Below, piece after piece: positions 1-8,300 of a stretch of 64,000 nt of DNA. The DNA comes from Nocardioidaceae bacterium SCSIO 66511 (GTDB taxonomy: Bacteria > Actinomycetota > Actinomycetes > Propionibacteriales > Nocardioidaceae). The DNA lies in contig CP095846.1 in the NCBI GenBank assembly GCA_023100825.1, forward strand, positions 2,294,001-2,358,000, read 5' to 3'. The stretch's first letter is position 1. Each line of letters starts with the position of its first letter. The notes beneath the pieces are model-generated. The model made no database searches. It was not told where the DNA came from and was given only the letters and a program-made list of their open reading frames with translations. The position numbers and the translations under genes were made by a program.

Positions 1-164
1 GCTGCTGGAAGTCGTGTTCGGCGTCGGTCACCGCGTGATCGACCGATCTGTGCTGGCCGCCATGGCCGGATCACTCTCCCTGACGATCGGGACTGCGTAC
101 CGGCACAGGTTAGACCCTTCGGTGGGCCGGGCCCGTTGCCCCGTGACCCTCCGCGGGCGCAGGT

Positions 165-962
165 CTACGGTGCTCGGGAGAGGTCGAGTGGTCGAGTGAT
201 GGCCCCGAGACGGGCCCGGATCGTCTCCCGAGAGCTTGGTGCCATCTCGAGCCGTTGGGCGCTTTCGGCGTACAGGATCTCGGTACGATCGTCGAAGTTG
301 TAGACAGTGAATCGGTCGTCGGCAGGACGAGCCATCTCGCGGTCGTGCCGACGAGCGATGACGGTCGACACGGCTTTCGCTGTCGCGAGCCGACTCATCG
401 CGGTCTCGGCCCAGGTGGCGGTGTCGTACGCCGTCGTTGGCCCGTCCGCGTGGCGTACCTCGGGAAACGGAGTGAGGAGCTGTGCCGACGCATCGAGCGC
501 CGCCGTGCGCTCCAGCAGCGTGAACCGGTGCATGCAGTCCTGGCCGGCGAACTCGGTCATCGCCAGGCCGTCGGCGCGCAGATAGACGGTGATGAACTGC
601 CGTCCGATGGATGCATGCTGATCGATCAGCAGTACGCCCAGCCAGGACCGCCGCATCCGCAGAACGGTGCGTACGGTCGGCTCCGCGGCCTGCGAGTCCG
701 GCCCGCCGAGCGGCGTGCCGTCAAGGGTGCGTTCGGTTTCGCGCAGACGTGCTGCAGCGTCATTGACCGCACGAATCCGGTGTTCGTGCGGCACCTTGTT
801 GGTGAGCTGGAGCAGGGGAGTGACCCGCGCCACATCCGGGCCGTCGAGGGCGAGGAGCTCGGATTCGTGGATCGTCAGTACGTGTGTTGGCCTCGGGCCG
901 ACGGCGTCGAGCAACTCGACGACACCTCGTTCGTACGCGTCCGTTGCGATGTCTCGTCTCAT
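165..962 (-). CDS. ESX-associated protein, EspG-like (tentative)
   Basis: A 265-residue soluble protein with no signal peptide or membrane segment. I do not firmly recognise it. Its size, an N-terminal stretch rich in L/E/A (HESELLALDG near residue 28) and its place in an ESX-type cluster fit the EspG group of cytosolic chaperones that bind ESX substrates, but no diagnostic motif is visible. The ATG at 962 was chosen because it lies 8 bases after the stop of the upstream gene; the frame stays open further upstream, but that part is Arg-rich and overlaps the neighbour. It is the last clear gene of a minus-strand operon starting at 3764. The ESX link rests mainly on context. Confidence 0.5.
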   Translation of the reverse strand: MRRDIATDAYERGVVELLDAVGPRPTHVLTIHESELLALDGPDVARVTPLLQLTNKVPHEHRIRAVNDAAARLRETERTLDGTPLGGPDSQAAEPTVRTVLRMRRSWLGVLLIDQHASIGRQFITVYLRADGLAMTEFAGQDCMHRFTLLERTAALDASAQLLTPFPEVRHADGPTTAYDTATWAETAMSRLATAKAVSTVIARRHDREMARPADDRFTVYNFDDRTEILYAESAQRLEMAPSSRETIRARLGAITRPLDLSRAP

Positions 963-970
963 TGTGCGGA

Positions 971-1756
971 TCACGCACCCCGAGCGAATCGGAGGGACTG
1001 GTCGATGCGGTCGGCGAGTAACTCGCGAAGGTGTTCGACGGTGAGCGGTTGTACGTCGAGCAGCTCGGCACCGAGCGGTCTGGCGAGCACGGCGGAGGAG
1101 CCCCCGTACGCGACCATCCACTGCTCGGCGGCTCGCTCTCCCGACGGCGACGGGAGATACACCTCGATTGCGATGACAGTCGGCTCGGTGGGCAGCTCGG
1201 CGAGTAGGTACTCCGCCCACTGAGCAGCCGGAATCCGAACGCCTCCGCCGAGGTGACCCGCACAGTCAGCGGGCAGGCACCAGCGCGCCAGCCGTGCCAT
1301 GGCCGCGTCGTACGCACAGGCGGTGAACAGATGAAACCCCTGCGGCGAGATTTCTTCCTCGAATACACCGAGCTCCGGCTGAACGACCATGATCTTGCTG
1401 CTGTTGGACGCCTCGTTCGGGCGCAGCGCTCGTACGTACCCGAGGCCGATCCGGCGCGTGTCGAGCACGACCCTGACCTCGGGAGGTACATCGAGGACCG
1501 CCGGACCACCGTTGTTGTCGGCCGCTTCTCGCAGCAGCCCGCGGGCCAGCAGACTCCGTACGCCGAAACGACCGGCCAGCTCCTGGTCGACGCCGCGTGT
1601 TCGGCTGATCCAGGGAAAGGGTTCGGGAGTCGACGACGGGTCCTGGCCGAGCGCGGCGAGCTCCTCATCGGTCAACAGAGCGATGGTGTGCGGCTCGTCC
1701 TGCGCGCGCCGAAGCATGGCGCGCAGCAGTCGTACGGAGTCGGCCGGGATGCTCAC
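971..1756 (-). CDS. ESX-associated protein, EspG-like (tentative)
   Basis: A 261-residue cytosolic protein. The region LLTDEELAALG (about residues 26-36), followed by an RGLL-type helix and a beta-rich middle, resembles the EspG fold (ESX substrate chaperones), though only loosely. It may be a distant paralogue of the next gene (165-962): size and layout are alike but identity by eye is low. The GTG start at 1756 overlaps the upstream stop in a GTGA arrangement, so translation is probably coupled. Neighbours are a membrane protein and a putative ESX substrate. If it is not an EspG it is an unrecognised conserved protein of the same operon. Confidence 0.5.
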   Translation of the reverse strand: MSIPADSVRLLRAMLRRAQDEPHTIALLTDEELAALGQDPSSTPEPFPWISRTRGVDQELAGRFGVRSLLARGLLREAADNNGGPAVLDVPPEVRVVLDTRRIGLGYVRALRPNEASNSSKIMVVQPELGVFEEEISPQGFHLFTACAYDAAMARLARWCLPADCAGHLGGGVRIPAAQWAEYLLAELPTEPTVIAIEVYLPSPSGERAAEQWMVAYGGSSAVLARPLGAELLDVQPLTVEHLRELLADRIDQSLRFARGA

Positions 1757-2400
1757 GGTCGGCCTCCTGCCTGTGCTCGCGCACGCAGGTCGTTCGCGAC
1801 GGTCACTGCGTCCCGGAAGCTCACGTACCAACGCTCGCTGTCGGCTGCCCGAGGCCGCACATCGATCGGTAGAGCCGTCATCGAGGCGATGGTCGACCGC
1901 CAGTCCGCGTGGCGCCGCGCGAGCCGGCGCGCGACTGCCGGAGCCGGGCCGACGAAACTCACCACCTCGACCATCGGCGCCTGCCGGTAGCGGCGGGCGA
2001 AGGTGTCGGTCACATCGGCGGCGCCACGCACCCGGCGGTACGGCTCTACCGTCACCGATTCCGGCGCGATGGTCGCGTACGGGACGGCGTACCTCGGCGT
2101 CAGTGGGACGGAGCTGTCGAGCAGCAGCCCGTGTTCATAGACCTGCTGTCGTACGAACAGTGACTCTGCGAACAGTCCGATCAGCAGTAGCGTGGTCAGG
2201 ACGAATACGTACGCGCCGATCACAGGTGACCCGACTGCTCCGAACGCGAGTCCTGCGCCGATCGCCAGGCCCGGCGCGGAACACGCGGCCAGGGCAACTG
2301 CTGGCCTGATCGGGGTGTGACTCGAGATCAGCCGTCCGAGTTCAGCGGGCTGCACGGTCGCTCCGGGTGCCGGCCGACCGGCGGCATCCGATCGACGCAT
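1753..2400 (-). CDS. membrane protein of unknown function in ESX operon
   Basis: A 215-residue protein with two adjacent hydrophobic segments at about residues 30-75 and a soluble C-terminal part of about 130 residues. The layout (short cytosolic N-terminus, helical hairpin, cytosolic domain) is like small PH-domain or YcxB-type membrane proteins, but I see no motif that decides this. ATG at 2400 overlaps the upstream stop (TGATG), and its own stop overlaps the GTG of the next gene, so it sits in a translationally coupled three-gene tail behind the 454-residue putative ESX substrate. A role as membrane accessory of that substrate or of EccC/EccD is a guess from context. Confidence 0.55.
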   Translation of the reverse strand: MRRSDAAGRPAPGATVQPAELGRLISSHTPIRPAVALAACSAPGLAIGAGLAFGAVGSPVIGAYVFVLTTLLLIGLFAESLFVRQQVYEHGLLLDSSVPLTPRYAVPYATIAPESVTVEPYRRVRGAADVTDTFARRYRQAPMVEVVSFVGPAPAVARRLARRHADWRSTIASMTALPIDVRPRAADSERWYVSFRDAVTVANDLRARAQAGGRP

Positions 2401-3764
2401 CACCACGGCGTGACCGCATCCCACGCTCCGCCGATCGTGTCGCCGACGTCGTCGGCAACGTCTCCGAGGTCGTCCAGCCGGTCACCGGCCCAGTCTCCGA
2501 GCTCGTCGACCCGATCGCCGGTCCAGTTCACGACATTTTCGACCCGGTCGCCGGTCCAATCGACAGCAGTGGAGACGCCGGCCGTGATGTCGTCCCAGTT
2601 GCGATAGATCATGATCCCCGCGGACACCAGCCCCGCGCCGATCAGGACGCCCGCACCGACCGGTCCGAGCGAGAGTACGGGGGTCAGCGCGAGCAGGCCG
2701 CCGCCCGACGATACGAGGCCGGCGACATCGCCCGTCGCGCGGAGGGCGGTGTCCCACCCGCTCTTGCCGTCGTTGCCGTTCATGATCAGGTCGACGAGAT
2801 CCGTGCCGTTGGCGACAACGCTCAGGACGGCCAGCGTGCCGCCGAGCTTGCCGGTTGCTTTCGCGGCATCGACCCACTTGCTCGCGGCAGCCGCCTTGTC
2901 GGCCTCGGCGAAGAGCTTGGTGTACTGCAGCAGGCTGATCTCTTCGCGGGACTTCATATAGGTGTTCAGCGACGCAAGCGAGGTCGTGTCGAGGTTTCGG
3001 CCAATCGCGGTCAGCACGGCACCCCATTGGTGCTCGGTGCGTGCCAGCTCTGCCGCGACCTCGGTGAGGTCCTTGGATGCGCTGAACATCGCGAACAGCT
3101 TGCGGAACTTGCCAGGTGTCTTCCACAGCTTGCGTGCCTCGTGGAAGTAGCTGCGGATCGTGTTCAGCGTTTCGAGGTCGATATTGGGGAATGCCGCCGT
3201 CACGTCCATCGGGAGGTAGCCGGCAGCGATGAGCAGCATGATCGACTGATCCGTCGGCCCGGCGTCCAGCATCTTGCCGATCGCGTCGGCTTCCGAGTCG
3301 AGGTTCTCAAGCAGCTGGTCGCGCTCGCGGCGCAGCGTCGCCTGCAATCCGGAGTCCGCGGTACGGATTGCGCCGGCGCGATCCTCGGGTGTGGCTGTCT
3401 CGACGGTTCCGTCGACGGTGCACACGGGCGCGCCGACGTAGAAGTCGGCCGCCTTGGCGTCCTCGTACCGCCGATTGAGGTCGTCGATGCCGTCGTTGTA
3501 GGTATCGACGGCGTCGGCGTACCGATTCAGCGCGCCGCTGGACAGGTACGACGTCTGCCCGAGCTTGGTGCTCGTCGTCTCGGGGTCATCGGTCACTGCC
3601 GACGTTGGTGCTTCGATGTAACTGTCGACGGCGGCGGTAGCGGTCGACGATCGGCCGAACAGCGATCCGGACAGCACGCCGTAGGCGTCGCCGCTGCCCT
3701 TCGCCGTCGTCGCGTTGTCGCGAATGACCGACGGCTGGGCATCGTGGTGTGCAAACAGGCCCAT
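2400..3764 (-). CDS. putative ESX/type VII secreted effector with tandem W-x-G tail
   Basis: 454 residues, not recognised as a known family. The first 120 residues are helical and Ala/Ser/Thr-rich; the middle (about 130-330) is predicted helical. A glycine-rich hydrophobic stretch at about 346-386 could form a membrane hairpin, and it is directly followed by YRNWD, which fits the YxxxD/E ESX signal pattern. The tail holds W-T-G, W-T-G and W-A-G at residues 403, 414 and 425, an exact 11-residue period within amphipathic acidic repeats, and ends in W. ATG 3764 has a strong Shine-Dalgarno (AAGGGGGAAGG). It is divergent from three Esx-like genes and heads a coupled operon. Secretion by the nearby EccC/EccD machine, perhaps as a membrane-active protein, is inference. 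Confidence 0.5.
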   Translation of the reverse strand: MGLFAHHDAQPSVIRDNATTAKGSGDAYGVLSGSLFGRSSTATAAVDSYIEAPTSAVTDDPETTSTKLGQTSYLSSGALNRYADAVDTYNDGIDDLNRRYEDAKAADFYVGAPVCTVDGTVETATPEDRAGAIRTADSGLQATLRRERDQLLENLDSEADAIGKMLDAGPTDQSIMLLIAAGYLPMDVTAAFPNIDLETLNTIRSYFHEARKLWKTPGKFRKLFAMFSASKDLTEVAAELARTEHQWGAVLTAIGRNLDTTSLASLNTYMKSREEISLLQYTKLFAEADKAAAASKWVDAAKATGKLGGTLAVLSVVANGTDLVDLIMNGNDGKSGWDTALRATGDVAGLVSSGGGLLALTPVLSLGPVGAGVLIGAGLVSAGIMIYRNWDDITAGVSTAVDWTGDRVENVVNWTGDRVDELGDWAGDRLDDLGDVADDVGDTIGGAWDAVTPW

Positions 3765-4022
3765 GGCCTTCCCCCTTGTGCTGGCGCGGCAACACAGAAG
3801 CCGACCGCTTGGCGGTTGAAAACCTAGGAGCCGGTGAATACTTCTCGGCGCACAGCAGATTGCCGGGCGGTTACGGAGAGGCATCGGGCCGGGGCTGATG
3901 CTCGTAGGCCGTCGAGACAGCGCCGATTTGACTTGGCGTGACCCCTTCGGCTCCTACGGTGAAGACCGAACCTGCACCTGGGTCGTTCGGACGGGCGACC
4001 GATAACGATGAAGGAGCGGATC

Positions 4023-4373
4023 ATGCCAGAAGTACGGATGAATGAGGTCGACGGAGTTTTCAAGTCCGGCCAGCACTACGGCGGCACGGGTGGCGACACC
4101 TTCAGCGCCAGCAAGACGCACCAGTCGAAGATGGAGGGCATCCGCCCGGGATTCATCGGCATGGGTGGCAACACAGCCCAGACGGTCGCGGCGCTCGGCA
4201 GCGGCACGACCGCGCAGATCGCCAAGCACATCGCCGACCAGGCCGTTCGCGCCGTGCAGGCCGGTAAGTCCGGTATCACCGGTGACGAGCAGGCGCACGG
4301 CGATCAGCAGGCCGCGCACTCGCAGAACGAGATGGTCGCGCAGAGCTCGATCCCCCCGATCAACGCTGTCTGA
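4023..4373 (+). CDS. small Esx-like protein, putative type VII substrate
   Basis: 116 residues, no signal peptide, Gly/Ala/Gln-rich and helical in its second half (about 45-100). It is first of three short genes of 104-116 residues immediately beside eccC, the usual place of ESX substrates. It has no W-x-G turn and no YxxxD/E tail, so assignment to WXG100 is by context and size only. ATG 4023 follows AAGGAG with 6 bases spacing; an upstream in-frame ATG at 4008 overlaps that ribosome site and was rejected. Its partner is probably one of the next two proteins. The divergent gene at 3764 likely shares the 258-base promoter region. Confidence 0.6.
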   Translation: MPEVRMNEVDGVFKSGQHYGGTGGDTFSASKTHQSKMEGIRPGFIGMGGNTAQTVAALGSGTTAQIAKHIADQAVRAVQAGKSGITGDEQAHGDQQAAHSQNEMVAQSSIPPINAV

Positions 4374-4405
4374 CCCACCCAGCACGTACTGAAAGGACTT
4401 GAACA

Positions 4406-4720
4406 ATGGCTACCTCCCAGATGCAACTCGTGATGAACCACGGCCTGATCGATGAGGGCTCGGCGAACCTCGGCGCCCACGTCGGCAATGTCGAGGGTTT
4501 CCGCGGTCAGATCAAGGCCGAGTGCGGTCGACTGCTCGCCAACTTCGGCGGCGGCGCCGGTACGGAAGAGCACGGCCAGGTCATGCGGATGGTCGACCAG
4601 CTGATCGACGATCACGTGAACGCGCTCACCACGCACAAGACAGGCATGGCGAACGCATCGGGCACCGCCGCGGCCACCGCCAAGACGATCGGCACCCGGA
4701 TGGGCCAGACCGCCCTCTGA
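4406..4720 (+). CDS. WXG100/Esx-like protein with F-G-G turn
   Basis: 104 residues, the expected WXG100 length. Two helical halves flank NFGGG at about residues 47-51, where W-x-G would be expected, so Phe replaces Trp. The rest (LGAHVGNVEGFRGQI; MVDQLIDDHVNAL) has the heptad-like pattern of an EsxA/EsxB helical hairpin. Members of this family form heterodimers and are exported by EccC-driven ESX systems. A ribosome site AAAGGACTT precedes ATG 4406. It is the central gene of the three-gene Esx operon and the most convincing WXG100 homologue of the three. I see no YxxxD/E motif. Confidence 0.7.
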   Translation: MATSQMQLVMNHGLIDEGSANLGAHVGNVEGFRGQIKAECGRLLANFGGGAGTEEHGQVMRMVDQLIDDHVNALTTHKTGMANASGTAAATAKTIGTRMGQTAL

Positions 4721-4760
4721 TCCGACCGACGTCATTTCACCTGAGTGAAGGGAGGAACCG

Positions 4761-5105
4761 ATGTCCTTCGGTATGAACCCGGCGCCGTTGGCCGGCGCCG
4801 GCCGTAGCGTCGGCAATCTGGATACCGATGCATCGTCTGCCGTGTCCAAGCTCAAGGGCGCGTTGGCCGACGCGGAAGGTGCCGTTCACCATCCCCTCCT
4901 CGCCGGTCGGATCGGCTCGGTCGTGACCGATGTGGCGACCCAGGGCAACCGCCTCGTGCACAACGTCGGTGCCGCCGGGTCCCAGATCGTCGACGCCGCG
5001 GTCCAGGGCGTGCAGGGTGACGAACAGTCTGCGTACGATCAGGAGCCTGCGAAGTCACTTGTCACCGAGCAGCTGCCGACAGTGACGAAGCCGATCAACT
5101 TCTGA
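4761..5105 (+). CDS. small Esx-like protein, putative type VII substrate
   Basis: 114 residues, Ala/Val/Gly-rich, without signal peptide or clear transmembrane segment. Helical regions at about 15-50 and 55-88 suggest an Esx-type hairpin, and it follows the F-G-G WXG100-like gene by 40 bases. GGGAGG upstream of ATG 4761 gives a good ribosome site. The C-terminus contains GDEQSAYDQE, close to but not matching the YxxxD/E export pattern; the first protein of the operon also carries GDEQ late in its sequence, hinting at common descent. A perfect 20-bp hairpin terminator begins 16 bases after the stop. Confidence 0.6.
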   Translation: MSFGMNPAPLAGAGRSVGNLDTDASSAVSKLKGALADAEGAVHHPLLAGRIGSVVTDVATQGNRLVHNVGAAGSQIVDAAVQGVQGDEQSAYDQEPAKSLVTEQLPTVTKPINF

Positions 5106-5120
5106 CAACCGCTCGTCCAG

Positions 5121-5164
5121 CAACAGGCGGCCCGGTCATCGAGAGATGACCGGGCCGCCTGTTG
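5121..5164. terminator. bidirectional intrinsic terminator
   Basis: A perfect 20-bp inverted repeat (5121-5140 with 5145-5164) closed by the tetraloop GAGA, followed by GTTGTTG. It lies between the end of the Esx-like operon and the end of the convergent eccC gene, so it can stop transcription from both sides. Confidence 0.85.
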
Positions 5165-5315
5165 TTGTGCTACGAGCAATGCGCCCGCCGGGCGTCGTGT
5201 AAGAGCCGACGGGTCTGAGCGTCGTCCATCGAGGTGTGCAGGTCACTGGTACGGGCCGTACGTCCCTGCGACGACGGGGCGACCGTTGTCCGGCGGCGGG
5301 GCGGGTGCCGCCCGA

Positions 5316-8300
5316 TCACTCGTCGTCGAGCGCTGTCTGCACCTGTGAGCCGCCGCCACCCCGGCCGACGTACAACGCACGGCCTTCGGGGAGGCGTGCG
5401 GGCGCAACGTTGTTGAGCACTCGGCCCTCCATCCGGTCGCCCGAGAACAGGAAGCCCGGCGTACCGATGTCGCCGAGGCGCTGCAGCAGCGGCTCGAAGA
5501 TCGCGCGCCCGAGACCACCCGTACGCCGAGCGATGACCAGATGGAGGCCGAGGTCGCGGCCCTGCGGCACGAACTCCGTGTACTCCTGCAGCGGGTTGCC
5601 GTTGCTGGTCACGACCAGGTCGTAGTCGTCGACGAGCACGACGACCTCGAGGCCCTTCCACCAGGTGCGGTTGCGCAACTGCTCGGAGGTGACATCGGGG
5701 CCCGGTACGCGCTGGCGGATCGACGCACTGATCTCGGAAGTCACCTGGCGAGCGCGCTGCTCCTCGGTGACGTACGCGAGCATGTACTCGTCGGGCACGA
5801 TGTCGAGCATCGTCCGGCGGTAGTCGACGACCACGAAGCCGAGCTGGTCCGGAGGCCGGCTCGCCATCAGCCCCTTCGCGAGGACCTTCAGCATGTTCGT
5901 CTTGCCGGTCTCGCCGTCGCCGTACACCAGCATGTGCGGCGACGAGCCGAACAGGCCGACCATGGCCGTGCCGAGGTTGAGCTCCGAAAGCCCGACCGGG
6001 ATGTCTTCCTGCCCGGGTTTCGGCGTGTCCAGTTCGGAGAGGCGGACCAGGCTGGGCAGCACCTTGACCTTGGAGACCCGGGTGGTCCAGCGCTGGGAGA
6101 CGACGGACGCGGCGTGGGCGATGCCCGCCGAGATGTCATCGGCGTCCTGCTCACCGTCGATGCGGGGAAGGGCGCCGTGGAACTGCAGGTTGCCGTCGAT
6201 GTCGGTGAGTCCGCGACCCGGAGTGTCCTTCGGGATCTGGTCCATCAGCTTGCGGTCGAACGACGAGTCGTACGAGTCGTTCAACCGGAACTCGAGCTGG
6301 CCTCCGAAGGCCGGCTGCATCCGCATCCGGATCTGCATTCCCTGAGTCACCGACAACACGACGTGCACGCCGTAGTTCAGGCCGCGGGCGGCGATATCGC
6401 CGACCACGAACTCGAGCTGGTCGTACTCCTCGCGGAACGTACCCCAGCCGTCGACGACCAGGAACACATCGCCGGGGACATCGGCGGGTACGCGCCCTTC
6501 GGCTCGCGCGTTGCGCAAGTCGCGCATGGAGTTCAGCCCGTAGTCCTTGAACAGCTGCTCGCGCGCGTTGAGGATGCCCATCACGTCGTTGATCGTGCGC
6601 TGGATGCGCTCGGCGTCCATCCGGGTCGCGACCGCACCGACGTGCGGCATCGGTTCGAGCCCGGTCAACAGTCCGCCGCCGTAGTCGATGCAGTAGAACG
6701 CCACGTCGTTCGGCGCGTACCGCAGCGCCATCGACGTGATCATGGTAGCGAGGAGGACGCTCTTACCGGATGCCGGCGATCCGGCGATGACCAGGTTGCC
6801 GGCCGCGCCGCTGAAGTCCCAGTCGAGTACGAACTGGCGCTGTTTCGCGGCGTCGTCGACTCGGCCGAGCGCCGCCTTGACGGTCGCCACGTCGCCGCGC
6901 TCATCGACGTCGATCAGGTCGTCGAGGGTGAGGGTGTCCGGCAGCGGATCGAGCCACACCGGACGTACCTTGGGGGCGCCGACGGACTCCAGCTGGTGGC
7001 AGATGACGTCGAGCACCGACTGGTTGTCGGGGCCCGTCGGCTGGTCGGGTTGGTCGGCCTCCTCGTTGGCGGCGGCCGCCTGCTGCGCGATCCAGGTGCC
7101 GAGACCGTTGAGCGCGACGTACGGAACGACCGGGACGATGGTCTTCGGACCTTCGACCGGCGGGGTGTACGGCGAAGACACCAGGGCCGCCTTGAACCGT
7201 TCGAAGACCGTCGTATCGACCTTCAGATACCCCGAGCCCGGCTCCGGCGGGAGGTGATAGGCATCGGTGACGCCGATGGCGTCGCGGCTCTCGGACTCCG
7301 AGAACGTACGCAGGCTGATCCGGTACGACAGATGCGACTCGAGGCCGCGGATCTTGCCCATCTCCAACTTCTGCGTGGCGAGCAGCAGATGGACGCCGAT
7401 GGATCGGCCGATCCGGCCGATCGCGACGAACAGCTCGGCGAAGTCGGGCTTCGCGGTGAGCAGCTCGGAGAACTCGTCGATGATGACGAGCAGATGGGGG
7501 AGCGGCTCGAGGTCCGCGCCCGCCTCGATCTGGTCGTGGTACGCCGTGACGTTCGGTAGGTTGCCGGCCTCCTTCAGGATCTCCTGGCGTCGCTGCATCT
7601 CACCGAACAACGCGTCACGCATCCGGTCGACGAGCGTCAGGTCGTCCTGGAGGTTGGTGATCATGCCCGCCATATGCGGGATGTCCTCCATGGCGGCGAA
7701 CGTCGCACCACCCTTGAAGTCGACGAGCATCAGGGCGAGCCGGTCCGGTGGATGACCGATCACCAGCGAACTGACGAGCGTGCGCAGCATCTCCGACTTA
7801 CCGGAGCCGGTTGCGCCGACGACCATGCCGTGCGGGCCCATACCGCCGTGTGCCGACTCCTTGAGGTCGAGCGTGACGGCGTTGCCGTTCTGCCCGACAC
7901 CTATCGGCACCCGCAGCAAGTCGCGCAGGGCACGCCGACGCCAGGTCACCCGCGGGTCGAGCGTTGCCGGATCGGGTACGCCCAGAATATCGGGCAGGCC
8001 GACGGTCGTGGTCAGCGTCTCGTCGGCCTCCTCCTCGACCGAAAGGCGGAGGGCGGAGAGCTGCCGTGCGACGACGTTCGTGAGACCCGGCGGCGTGGTG
8101 TCGAGTCGGAACGACCAGGGTCGCGAGGCGATCGTCGTGGTGAGGTCGTCGCCGATGGTGATCCGGTCGTCGATCGTGTCGGGCTCGGCGCGCCGGTTCG
8201 TGACCAACGAGATCACGTGTACGCCGAGGTCGGCGAGACTGACGCTCGAATCAGGTGACTCGATCGTCTGCTGAGTCAGCAGCTCCTCACCGTCGACGAT

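Noticed and set aside
1-63. On the minus strand an 11-codon frame (ATG at 63, GGGAGAG upstream) overlaps a GTG at 31 that opens a frame leaving the window.
   Set aside because: It could be a leader peptide coupled to the next ESX operon gene, but only ten codons of the second frame are visible, too little to support a gene.
3928-3960. TTGACT followed by TACGGT in the divergent region before the Esx-like operon.
   Set aside because: The spacing is 21 bases, too long for a normal promoter, and no dyad lies between the boxes.
5541-7559. A 672-codon open frame antisense to eccC.
   Set aside because: It lies fully inside eccC, has the Val/Arg/His/Asp-rich composition of an antisense frame in GC-rich DNA and no domain. 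Similar long antisense frames at 2367-3827, 14058-15356, 21641-23065 and 25795-27933 were rejected for the same reason.
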